From assembly GCA_947172415.1 (NCBI GenBank), contig OX359201.1:4588001-4652000 (forward strand): 64,000 bases of DNA. The letters run 5' to 3'. Made by a program: the position numbers and the translations under genes. Numbering within the stretch: position 1 is the stretch's first letter; each line of letters begins with the position of its first letter. This DNA is from Chondrosia reniformis (taxonomy: Eukaryota > Porifera > Demospongiae > Chondrillida > Chondrillidae). Shown piece after piece: positions 25,301-34,824 of the stretch. Below the pieces are notes generated by a model that saw only the letters and a program-made list of their open reading frames with translations, ran no database searches and was not told the origin of the DNA.

Positions 25301-27699
25301 CATTACATGACTAGATTGACATGACAAAGGTATACCACATTACATGACTAGATTGACATGACAAAGGTATACCACATTACATGACTAGATTGACATGACA
25401 AAGGTATACCACATTACATGACTAGATTGACATGACAAAGGTATACCACATTACATGACTAGATTGACATGACAAAGGTATACCACATTACATGACTAGA
25501 TCTACATGACAAAGGTATACCACATTACATGACTAGATTGACATGACAAAGGTATACCACATTACATGACTAGATCTACATGACAAAGGTATACCACATT
25601 ACATTACTAGATCTACATGACATGACAAAGGTATACCACATTACATTACTAGATCTACATGACAAAGGTATACCCTATTACATGACTAGATCTACATGAT
25701 AAAGGTATACCACATTACATTACTAGATCTACATGACAAAGGTATACCACATTACATTACTAGATCTACATGACAAAGGTATACCACATTACATCACTAG
25801 ATCTACATGACAAAGGTATACCTCATTACATGACTAGATTGACATGACAAAGGTATACCACATTACATCACTAGATCTACATGACAAAGGTATACCACAT
25901 TACATTACTAGATCTACATGACAAAGGTATACCACATTACATTACTAGATCTACATGACAAAGGTATACCACATTACATTACTAGATCTACATGACATGA
26001 CAAAGGTATACCACATTACATTACTAGATCTACATGACATGACAAAGGTATACCACATTACATCACTAGATCTACATGACAAAGGTATACCACATTACAT
26101 TACTAGATCTACATGACATGACAAAGGTATACCCTATTACATGACTAGATCTACATGACAAAGGTATACCACATTACATGACTAGATTGACATGACAAAG
26201 GTATACCACATTACATCACTAGATCTACATGACAAAGGTATACCCTATTACATGACTAGATCTACATGATAAAGGTATACCACATTACATTACTAGATCT
26301 ACATGACAAAGGTATACCACATTACATGACTAGATCTACATGACAAAGGTATACCACATTACATGACTAGATCTACATGACAAAGGTATACCACATTACA
26401 TTACTAGATTGACATGACAAAGGTATACCACATTACATTACTAGATTGACATGACAAAGGTATACCACATTACATGACTAGATTGACATGACAAAGGTAT
26501 ACCACATTACATTACTAGATTGACATGACAAAGGTATACCACATTACATGACTAGATTGACATGACAAAGGTATACCACATTACATGACTAGATTGACAT
26601 GACAAAGGTATACTTTACAAAGTCCAGATAAACTATGTACATAACCCAGATGCAGACTTTGGGGTCAAGCCCCTCCCCCAATGTGCCAACTGTACTATGA
26701 TATTATGCATTCCTTTAATATCAGTTTCAGAATGGTATGTACAAGAGTACTGATGAAGACATCTGTGTCAAAACCTTAATGTTAAGGTACCATTGTTACA
26801 ATCTTTAATACAGGGATTAACATTATACAAATACCCAGGCAAAGCTCCGGCAGATAAATAACTGTCTATGCCTCTGTTATGGAGATACAAATAAAGATAC
26901 ATTCAGATCTAGAACAGTACTCAATCATTATACGGAAATTATGGCATTAACCTATGAATTGCTGTTCCTATCTTCTTATATGTAGGCCTATGTTTCAAGT
27001 TTCAATCCTGCAATGATATATCACTGCTAATACAAGTGCCAACACACGGAATGATTACAATATACAACTACACCCCTGCACATTTCGTGAACATAAAGCT
27101 TATGTACAGCGTTACAGGTTACCTGTAAGGTCTACCAGTGCACGACCCTACAGACTAAATAAGGAAGAAACTGACTGATCATCACATTCACAGCTCTATA
27201 GTCAGACCCTGACCTCAAAAGTATAGGAAGTGTGTTCTTATACAATGTATTCGGTTCCTCAGCCGCATATCCGTGTTAGTCATAGATCCGGCAGAGAAAT
27301 GGTGATTGGACTATTCATGTGCTTGCAAGCAGCTAGCCTGCAGCAGCCAGCACAGACCTAGGCCTAGCACAGACTGGTCCCGTTACCAGCATTATACGTG
27401 CACTTACCGAAGAAGAGAGATATCAGTGGCGACACAATCGAGGCGGAGAAGGAAGACATGAAACCAGTGTCGTACAAGAGTGGCTTGATGTACTTGTAAG
27501 AAGGGATCCACTTCATCAACTGGGATTTGGACGCTCCTTCCGGTCTCTCAGTTGTTGGGTAGTACAGTCGGAAGAGGAGGGACTGCTTGTCATGCTCTGA
27601 ACTGTGAAATACATCCACAGCTCCAACGCCATACTTTCCTGTTAGCCTAGGAAAGGAATCTACACTCAACCGTCTAAGAGATTGTCTTCCGGCCGCCAT
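16376..27699 (-). CDS. PAF-acetylhydrolase, intracellular type
   Basis: Eight minus-strand exons: 27699-27408, 21993-21822, 20822-20693, 20358-20245, 18120-18029, 17125-16980, 16899-16872 (a 28-nt microexon) and 16643-16376. Phases join to 413 residues, between human PAFAH2 and PLA2G7. The enzyme removes the sn-2 acetyl or oxidised short acyl group of phospholipids. Seen: VVFSHGLTAMRTTYSAI; LASHGYIVAALEHR leading into RDHSAS; the nucleophile elbow GHSFGAASS; the catalytic Asp in ALDSWMFP; and the catalytic His in RGTSHTSQTD, preceded by the microexon peptide GPLCKLVTLR. MAAGRQSLRR at the start has no signal peptide, so a cytosolic PAFAH2-like enzyme is likelier than the plasma form. Introns 1 and 4 hold the 37-bp and 20-bp arrays. 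A longer frame opens upstream of this ATG, but AAAATGGCGGCC gives the better start. Confidence 0.93.
17407..17449 (-). ncRNA. Hammerhead-like motif, left arm of foldback
   Basis: Minus strand: GTCA, CTGAAGA, an extra A, the perfect hairpin GACCC-TCA-GGGTC, GAAAC, GTC, TGAC. GTCA/TGAC closes stem I, followed by an A-A mismatch and two more G-C pairs. Stem III is only AC/GT. This fits the type I hammerhead order (CUGANGA, stem II, GAAA, stem III, GUC), but the extra A before stem II departs from the consensus. Confidence 0.55.
17589..17631 (+). ncRNA. Hammerhead-like motif, right arm of foldback
   Basis: Plus-strand inverted copy of 17407-17449: CTGAAGA at 17596-17602, GAAAC at 17617-17621, GTC at 17622-17624 and TGAC at 17625-17628 pairing with GTCA at 17592-17595. 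Stem II has one mismatch here (GACCC against GGTTC). Confidence 0.5.
18138..20222. repeat. 20-bp minisatellite with a longer interspersed unit, about 2.1 kb
   Basis: Basic unit caagtatgactggctagata, alternating with a ...ggctaggta form. A longer unit inserts ttggtcaaattcatacgtat after ggctaga and is confined to the two ends (near 18150 and 20205) and to 18975-19575. It fills most of intron 4 of the PAF-acetylhydrolase gene. No spacers as in CRISPR. Confidence 0.97.
22002..26612. repeat. 37-bp minisatellite, about 125 copies, 4.6 kb
   Basis: Unit begins aaaggtataccacattacat and continues gactagattgacatgac, with variants tactagatct, cactagatct, ccctatt, cctcatt and ccatatt and occasional extra catga. 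Variants are not random: a series recurs at a fixed offset of 1374 bp (see findings). It occupies most of intron 1 of the PAF-acetylhydrolase gene. The unit contains gtatac and tctaga-like palindromes. Confidence 0.98.
26746..26783 (+). ncRNA. Hammerhead-like remnant
   Basis: CTGATGA, an extra A, then GACA-TCTG-TGTC followed by AAAAC. The stem differs in sequence from the GACCC/GGGTC copies but still pairs. The GAAA box is AAAA and no cleavage triplet or stem I is convincing, so this is at best a decayed copy. It lies just 3' of the 37-bp array. Confidence 0.35.
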
Positions 27700-27755
27700 T
27701 TTCTTTAGCAATAAAATTTGAATAATAGTCCCATACAGTTCAGTTTGTAAACAAA
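27700..27755. promoter_or_regulatory. Divergent (shared) promoter region
   Basis: Only 56 bp separate the start codons of the PAF-acetylhydrolase gene (minus) and the 86-aa membrane protein gene (plus), so both 5' UTRs must overlap or be very short. The minus-strand start sits in AAAATGGCGGCC, which matches the YY1-type motif common at start codons of housekeeping genes. No TATA box recognised. Confidence 0.65.
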
Positions 27756-29136
27756 ATGGCAACAGTTAATAAGGCCGCTATCGCGGACAACGTTACGAAT
27801 GGTACGTTCTAGTATTTCTATCACAAGGCAAGTCAGAATGCGTCAGTACTTTTTCAAAATAACTATTTTGTGTACCTACATCAAGTTTATTCCTATAAGC
27901 CTGTTTATTGTCTCCTTTAAAACTTTGGATTGTTACTGGGAGCCTCCTTATGTAGGAAATGTACGTATCAAACTGACTCTCGTGAGGTTGATATTCGAAT
28001 ATTTATAACAATATTTAACAATAGGTTATTTGTTTTGGTGTTTTAGTATTTATGTTACATTTAATGAAACTGTTTCTTCTTTCCATGAACACAGACACGA
28101 TAACCAGTATTTCCGGAGCATCCAATGGCGTTTCCTGTAACACGACATCATGCCCTAACCCAGTCGGAGTCTGCTTTAACTTTATCCCCGGGTTGATGAT
28201 ATGGCGGCTGTTGTTTGTGGTAAGTAAACTGCATGAGTACAATTCTGACTATCCCTCCTTGCATGGAGGCTTGTAAGGTTCCTCATTGTGATGTCTAAAT
28301 CCTTTTAAAATAGTATTCACTAGTTGATAGACCAGTGGGGGAGGGGGAGGAGTAGGGTGTATGTGGCTTGCAACTGGTAGCTATAGTGAAAAGTGGCAAG
28401 TCCATTGCAGCCCATACACAGCCCCAAGACTGGGGAGGTTCTTCTGTTCTCAAAATGGAACTCATCATATAGATTAACATGTAGCATGTGATGCTTTCTC
28501 ATTCGCCACACGTGAAGTGTTTGGCACGTTGCCCCCATTTCTGGCGTGTGAAAAGAATAGGTCTATATAGCCCGCATTCACTAGCTATATAGCAGATAAG
28601 GCTACTGGTATAATAATAAGTTGCTGCTCGGGACTCCGAGGCGAGCAGGGGGGGGAGGGGGGTAGTACAGGCCTGCATAGTATTCTGTTTTATTACTAGT
28701 TAATGTATTACCCTCCTAGTTTTGTCTCAAATACATCACCATTTTATTATAGTGCAGTTTCATTGGCAACTTTTCAATTTATATTTTAGTAGTAAGTATA
28801 GAATATAACAAGTTGTAATATTAGTTCATATATCCTGCATTTCTAAGTAACCAACAGAGATGTCAATTATTGATGTATTTTTTCAGCCTAAAAAACTTGT
28901 GCTAAAAGTTAACTGTTACAACAGTAAAATTTGTTAGTTAATACATATATATGTAAAAACATCTAGTTAGTATTGTGTAATGTACAATACAGTTTACCAT
29001 GAATTATATGTGTTACTTGTTTTTCTTTGTTTTTTTTTCTGAAAAGTGTGTCATGGTTATTGTTGTTCTGTTGTTGATATTCTGTGGACGAAGTTGGAGA
29101 AAAAAGAAAGCAGCAAACTGCTTATCAAAATCTTGA
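27756..29136 (+). CDS. Small single-pass membrane protein, 86 aa
   Basis: Three exons, 27756-27801, 28095-28219 and 29047-29136, with good GT-AG sites and phases 1 and 0, give 86 residues. Residues 1-45 are polar with two NxT/S sites (NVTN, CNTTSC), then CPNPVGVCFNFIPG. A hydrophobic stretch of about 25 residues follows (IWRLLFVCVMVIVVLLLIFC). The tail GRSWRKKKAANCLSKS is basic, so a type I or III topology with the N-terminus outside is expected. There is no cleavable signal peptide. I do not recognise the family. It is divergently paired with the PAF-acetylhydrolase gene across 56 bp. Exon structure is convincing although the function is unknown. Confidence 0.7.
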
Positions 29137-29954
29137 ACTACTTTTAACTATCCTAAATTGATTAATGTATTTTATTGAAATGCATGTGATTACTGAAAAA
29201 TGACATAAAACATTTGAAATATTATAAAACGATCTATATAGTGATGATGCTACGTATATATCACATTCAAACCTACCGATTATCAGGGAAAGGGAAATGA
29301 GACAAGCCAGATTTTAGTAATGCGCATGTACCTGTAATAACACATTAACTTGTTGAACTGCATATTCACTGTCTACAATTATATTCTGTTTTTGTTCTAT
29401 TCCATTCTATATATGTGACTCTTAGCCACAACAATTGAACGGGCCTATGTTATTGAAGTCTAGCTGGCTGGTCCATATTATGGTAGGAAGCAGTACATAA
29501 GGCATCAATCAGCTGCATGGCAAGAAATATTATACAACATACCATCATAAGAGGACTCCATCTAAAGTGTTGATTTATAAAAGTATATATGGCTCCAAAG
29601 CTAGCGCTCTTACCATACTGGTTTAATTCCCTATAGGCTTTTTAATTTATTACAGATTAGGCATAGCAAGTAGGAAAATGGTGTATTAGATTATTCATGC
29701 ACAACGATAGTGTGCAGGCTTTAAATATCTATTGAAGAATATATCTATAGCTTAGAGAAAAAATAATGTTATCATACCACATGAGCACAATTCATGATCA
29801 GCTTAAACAAAACTTTATAATATAAAACAAAATGGAGTGGAACTAATATATATAAATCCGTAGTGTATGCAGAAAAAGGATCATCAAAAGTTTTATATGA
29901 AATTCAAAACTGTGAATGCATGGAAGAAAACCTATATCAATTCAGAAGTCACAA

Positions 29955-30599
29955 TTACATGCTAGTCATTTGCCTCTTCACAGCCTCCACAAATTCTTCA
30001 GCATTTGCACAATGTCTGATTAGAACAACAACACCATGACTACGCTGCCAAAGGTTAATACAAATGTGGATGCAACCACCAGAGTACCAAGGTGGAATAA
30101 GGTCCTGCCGCTTTCCAGGTTTTAATTTCAATTTAATTGATGTAGGAACAATTTTGTGACACAATGCAAGTGGACCATATCCTTCATCTACAGCAGTATT
30201 CTCTACTGATATAGATGAAATGTCTGCGAGGTCAAGGCGAATGTCTATTCCTTTCCTACAAGAACCAGGAATAGCCCTCTTGTGATGTATCATGGATTGT
30301 GTTAGATGCAAACGCCAGGAATCAGCTATTTTCCTTCCACAGTAGCAGCCAAGAGGATAGCAAATCGCACACCAACATATCAAAGGTAATATTCCTAGTG
30401 CACCCAATGCTAACCCAGTTGTGCATCCAAGGTGATTGGCTACCTCAATTTTCAAAGCAGTATGATCACAAATTCCCTCCTTTATGATTGCTTCACCTCT
30501 GTCATCTACACTGCAAGAAGCAAGATTTCCTGGATTGATGACGTTTTTATCGACAGGCTGTTCAACCACTGTATTACTGCTGAATTGAAAAGCTGCCAT
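29955..30599 (-). CDS. Unassigned 214-aa membrane-associated protein, possible PH-like domain
   Basis: A single-exon frame from MAAFQFSSNTVVEQ to a stop after RQMTSM. Residues about 57-92 form a small-residue and cysteine-rich hydrophobic segment (GLALGALGILPLICWCAICY) ending in GRKIADSWRLHLT. After it comes a beta-rich stretch with RLDLADISSISVEN and VPTSIKLKLK, and the protein ends with CANAEEFVEAVKRQ. A membrane segment followed by WRLxLT, a strand-rich region and a final helix resembles membrane-anchored PH-like (bPH-type) proteins, but this is inference from pattern only. No signal peptide. The nearest genes are unrelated. The length and composition make it very unlikely to be a chance frame. 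Confidence 0.65.
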   Translation of the reverse strand: MAAFQFSSNTVVEQPVDKNVINPGNLASCSVDDRGEAIIKEGICDHTALKIEVANHLGCTTGLALGALGILPLICWCAICYPLGCYCGRKIADSWRLHLTQSMIHHKRAIPGSCRKGIDIRLDLADISSISVENTAVDEGYGPLALCHKIVPTSIKLKLKPGKRQDLIPPWYSGGCIHICINLWQRSHGVVVLIRHCANAEEFVEAVKRQMTSM

Positions 30600-30954
30600 G
30601 GGTTATCTCTAACACTATATAGTATATTCCAAGCAAGGTCTCAAAAATATGCAGGCAAGCAAAGTAGTATGTCCTTTATATATACTCAATATGATCTTTT
30701 TTACTGAAAACTACACTCATGTATAGAATTGAAAATGAATATGAAAAGTTTCTAAGTTAAAAATATGTTTTTGGATAGTGTACATGTTTATTAACTTAAA
30801 TGTGCATGGCATATATATACACATGTAAATTATACAATATATTATATAGAATGTATATACAGTTAGCTGCATGTTGAAGTAGAGAAATTGTTGCTATAAT
30901 GATCTGAGATAAATCATGCATGCAGAGGATCCACATGCAAAAAAATCAAGAAAA

Positions 30955-31112
30955 CAAAGATTCCCAGGGTCACTGATGAAAGGTGCATGGAATTACCAGA
31001 AACAGCTGTCTGGCCAGTGTAGCAAAAAGAAAGAGAAGATCTAGATTCCGGAGCTCCTGTATCCTCATCCAAAGCTCTCACCAGGTTTAGCTCCTATATA
31101 GGCTTTTAATGC
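30955..31112 (+). repeat. Dispersed hammerhead-bearing repeat, copy 1
   Basis: Begins gattcccagggtca and ends near tttagctcctatataggc. The same order of blocks (cccaggg, CTGATGA, ggaatt, GAAACAGCTGTCTGG, agaaagag, ctcctgtatcctcatc, aaagctctcac, aggtttag) is at 47205-47335 (plus) and 59690-59850 (minus), with a 3' piece at 47820-47880. Confidence 0.75.
30968..31015 (+). ncRNA. Type I hammerhead ribozyme candidate
   Basis: CTGATGA at 30973-30979; GAAACAGCTGTC at 30999-31010, giving the GAAA box, a loopless palindromic stem III (ACAG/CTGT) and the GTC cleavage triplet. Stem I is GGTCA (30968-30972) with TGGCC (31011-31015): five pairs, one T-G. Stem II is weak: GGT/ACC inside A-A mismatches. 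The predicted cut is after 31010. The loopless stem III is typical of animal hammerheads in mobile repeats, which often cut best as dimers. Confidence 0.72.
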
Positions 31113-31913
31113 AGAAAAGCATAGAATGTAGGAAAGTGGTGTATTATATCGATTATCAAACGTATGGGCCCAGCTAGTGGAAAATGGAGGGAAGTTGCAA
31201 CTGTATATATGTATTCAATATCCCATGCAGGCTGTAGGAATTAATATTGTCTATCATGTTACATGTTTCCTTATATGCATCTGTATATGAATACACTGTA
31301 TGTCAACCATATCTTTGTCTGCATGTGTGTAGAGGAAAATATGGTGTTTTAGAATATTCACTAGTTATAGAGATCATGATCCAAAATAGGGTCCTTGTTT
31401 TTATAATTTCTTCTTCCATCCTCAGATTATATAGACACATGTTTCTGGAGTAGAGGCGGTTGTAATTAGTGCATGACGTCGACAGCATGTATTAAATTAT
31501 CTTAAATTAGTGAAATAATTAAAATGTGCTTCACTAAATCATGCAGAAACTGCTTGCTGTACCATGTACATATATGCACTATGTCAAACTGTAATATATA
31601 TATATATATATATATATACAGAACTGGTTGGCATTTATCTACACCTTAATGTATGTACATGCATGGGCACTTTAATAATAATTAATAATAATAACAATAT
31701 AATACATACATACAATGTTATGTTTATCTCATGAGAAAAATAAATCAGTTTGAAGGTGAATATGGCTAGCACTATAGGAAAAAGTAGACTTAGTTTAAGC
31801 TGAAACTTGATACAGTTCAACATATTCAATTGCCATAAAATTTATTCTGTAACAGTTTCAATTACATAGTTATAGGTTTCAACTATACAGTATACGTAGC
31901 TAAGTTTCGAATA

Positions 31914-32359
31914 CAGTCGACTCCACTTATAACTAACTCGCTCATAACGAATTTTCCTGTCCATTCAATTCCTTCTGTTTATAACAAACAAACTTCTATT
32001 AATGAATGTGTTAACTTATATTTTTTAATTATGTATGTGTGAAGCCAAAAATGGTTTTATTTATCAATCTTAAACCGAATTTACTGGACGAAATGGATAA
32101 AGGGAGGAAGGAGAAGGGTATTTGTGACGAATGTTCAGTTGCAAAGACCACCCTGAATACCATTAATATACTGTTTTACATAATTTTAATTCTATAAGCA
32201 TTCTACAGCTGTTTACTGTATTCATACTGCACTGATGAGTAGTTTATTTGTATATTTATATGCAAATAATTATAAAGTACATTTGGTTATAAAGAACTTC
32301 TTTTATATAATAAACAATTATGCTGGGATTTTGGTGTTCGTTATATCAGGAGTTGACTG
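31914..32359. mobile_element. Pogo/Tigger-like MITE, 446 bp
   Basis: Terminal inverted repeats: cagtcgactccacttataac on the left and gttatatcaggagttgactg on the right, imperfect over 20 bp. Both ends are flanked by TA (31912-31913 and 32360-32361), the target duplication of the Tc1/mariner/pogo group. Inside, ataacgaa and ttataacaaac echo the terminal motif. No transposase open frame; non-autonomous. Confidence 0.8.
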
Positions 32360-33664
32360 TATATATGTAGCTATATAGGTTTCAATTATATAGATACGTA
32401 GCTAGGTGGTGTACTGGTGGCAGGCAAGTTATTGTACACTACAAGGCGTGTGCAAATTTATAAACTGGTCTGTTTGGACTGCATGTATTGATATTGGTTT
32501 AATGGCAATTAGTTTGCTTCTATTCTGAAAAGTTCCTACTGAACTGTGGCTATTGTAACAAATATCATTCCCTAGCTGTCATAGGACAGTTACTGAGTTG
32601 CTTTGAACTAGACCTGCCATTGTTTTTTGTTATTCCCCATAACTGTTCATAACAATAGTCTGGACTAGAACATTCTAACAAAGTTCTCTAAGGTCATAGT
32701 CAATCATAGGCAATCTGAAATGATATCACACAAAGAATACAAACTGACATGCCCTACTTTAAACTAAATGGTACCAGGCCCCAGGGCTTTACTTTAAACT
32801 AGAATTGGAACAAGGATCACTATGAAACCCAAGCAGCTAGCTACACTTCAACAGGAACAACCAGATTCCTGGCTCCAGGGCATAGAGACACTTTAACTAA
32901 TTGCTGACCTATTAAATGGCTTGTACATGGCCAAGCTGACACTACTGCATTTCTAGCTTGGCTGGAGAACATTAAGTGAGAGCTATATGGGGCCAAACTG
33001 TATGAAAAATAAGTTTAGGATTCCTTTGGTTAACCTAACATAACCTTCCTTCATCACTTAAAGACACAAAATTTAAAAAATATAGCTAGTGTTATGGAAA
33101 CAACACATGAGCCTGGGAATAAACTGTACTGGACTGATATAGACAACTATAAGAACAATTCTTATCATTTTAGTCAGACTTGAGGAAAACATACCTGACA
33201 TTTTAAGAACAAAAAGTTTATACAACCAATTTAAACAAGTACAAATTACCATGGTTACATCTACATAACAAGATTGCCATAGCAACAGCTGCAATCCATG
33301 CAATCAATTCAGGCTGCAACAATTAGAACATTAACTAGCTGGTAGTACATGCAGGTCCTAATTTAAACTTTATAAAGTACAAATGCACTTTATTAAGACA
33401 TGAATGATTCCTATATATGAAGTTGTCTACAGTACATATTAACTTTATTTAAGAACATGCATGAGCTGTGCATCTCGCATCATCTTGTCCATTTATTTGT
33501 CACTTTCTTAGTCAAACTTGTCATCCAAGATAATGTCCAGTGCATTCTATGAGTGGATAAAGGAGCATCAACAAGACAAACAAGCGCATACAAAGCTGCT
33601 AGAATGTGGTACATACCTTAAAGTGAATAAGAAGGGAACCAAATAACTCTATAATTTTAAAAGA

Positions 33665-34150
33665 AAACACTTTAATAAAGTTTCATCTTTGATAGCAAAC
33701 ACTTGATTGCCATTTTAAAATCAAGTTGAATATTAATATCCAATCCTGTAGTCCATCCATTGCACATTTTTCTACCACTTAGCCATCTTTTTGGTGGTCT
33801 TCCTCTTGGTCTCTTCCCTTCTAAGCCTCCTATAAACACCTTCTTCGTTGTTCTGTCATTGTTCATTTCCTGCAGTCTTGTTAGCCACTTTTTCCTGTCT
33901 TCTCTTCACAAGATCTAGAATGCGCTTCACTCATCAACCCTAGATTCTTCTCAAGCCCCTCTGCTGATTCTCCCATTAAGACCATATCATCTGCAAACAT
34001 CAGTACTTCCACACCCCTGGTGGACAGCTTCACCCCACTCACAAAATCTCTCCTTACCTTCATTACTTTATCCATAAATACATTGATGAGCCATGGGGAT
34101 AGGGTGCAACCCTGCCTCACTCCTTTCTGCTCATCAAACATCTTTGTTTC
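33665..34150 (-). mobile_element. Broken LINE: reverse transcriptase fragment and 3' tail
   Basis: Minus strand. At 34141-33881 a reverse transcriptase piece with GVRQGCTLSPWLINVFMDK and the catalytic box FADDMVLM, then (33866-33672) the LINE 3' end motif GKRPRGRPPKRW preceded by MNNDRTTKKVF. The thumb region between the two is missing, so the fragment carries an internal deletion and is 5' truncated. No poly-A tail is evident. Confidence 0.85.
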
Positions 34151-34413
34151 ACTTTGCCAACATTATAACTTAAAGAAAAAGAATCATAAAAGATTTCTTT
34201 AAAAGTCTGTCTGATTCTCTAAACTATGGGGCGCCGTTTGGGTAAAATGTTACACTAAATTGCGATATATAATATATCACGATATATCATCATAGACATG
34301 GACGACGCCAAAGTTCTTCAATTATTTGAACAACGACCATTTTGTTGATTGAGCAATAGCACGAGATTTCAACGTATAGCTAATGGTGTAAAACTACATT
34401 GGTAAATATATTT

Positions 34414-34532
34414 CTCAATGTAACGTTGTCCTGTGTTGTGCATGAAACATGCCGATTCACATGTCAATTCATGCGCTTGTACATATGTGAATCGGCATGT
34501 TTCATGCACAACACAGAACAACGTTACATTGA
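34414..34532. repeat. Hairpin foldback, arms about 48 bp
   Basis: Left arm 34414-34461 (tcaatgtaacgttgtcctgt onward) and right arm 34484-34532 are inverted copies with one mismatch, around a 22-nt loop. No open frame. Confidence 0.9.
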
Positions 34533-34589
34533 GTGCTTAAAATAAAGGATTAGCTACTGATGAAACAATCAGAGGTTCATTAAGATAAA

Positions 34590-34824
34590 ACAATAAAAAT
34601 TTTCTACAAAAATAGTGAAGATGTAGGGATGGCACAAAAAGCAGAGAAACAAGAAAGGGATGTTACACAGTGAAGCATTAGCTATGTATGCATGAATCAT
34701 ACAACACCCTTGCTTGTAGGATTCATGCATAGCTAATGCCTCACTGTGTAACATCCCTTTCTTGTTTCTCTGCTTTTTGTGCCATCCCTACATCTTCACT
34801 ATTTTTGTAGAAAATTTTTATTGT
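34590..34824. repeat. Long hairpin foldback, arms about 106 bp
   Basis: Left arm 34590-34697 starts acaataaaaattttctac; right arm 34719-34824 is its inverted copy, interrupted by a 4-nt insertion (tatg) and very few substitutions, around a loop of about 20 nt. It sits 57 bp from the previous foldback. Likely a MITE or foldback transposon; no target duplication identified with certainty. Confidence 0.88.

Larger units (their letters stand above)
30600..33660. other. Gene-poor region
   Basis: AT-rich, no supported coding region. It contains the hammerhead-like motif at 30968-31015 with its flanking repeat (to about 31110), an (AT)n run near 31593-31617 and the MITE-like element at 31914-32359. 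The rest (32360-33660) shows nothing I can name. Confidence 0.4.

Noticed and set aside
22002-26612. CRISPR-like array of 37-bp repeats
   Set aside because: Contiguous tandem units with only point variants, inside an animal intron.
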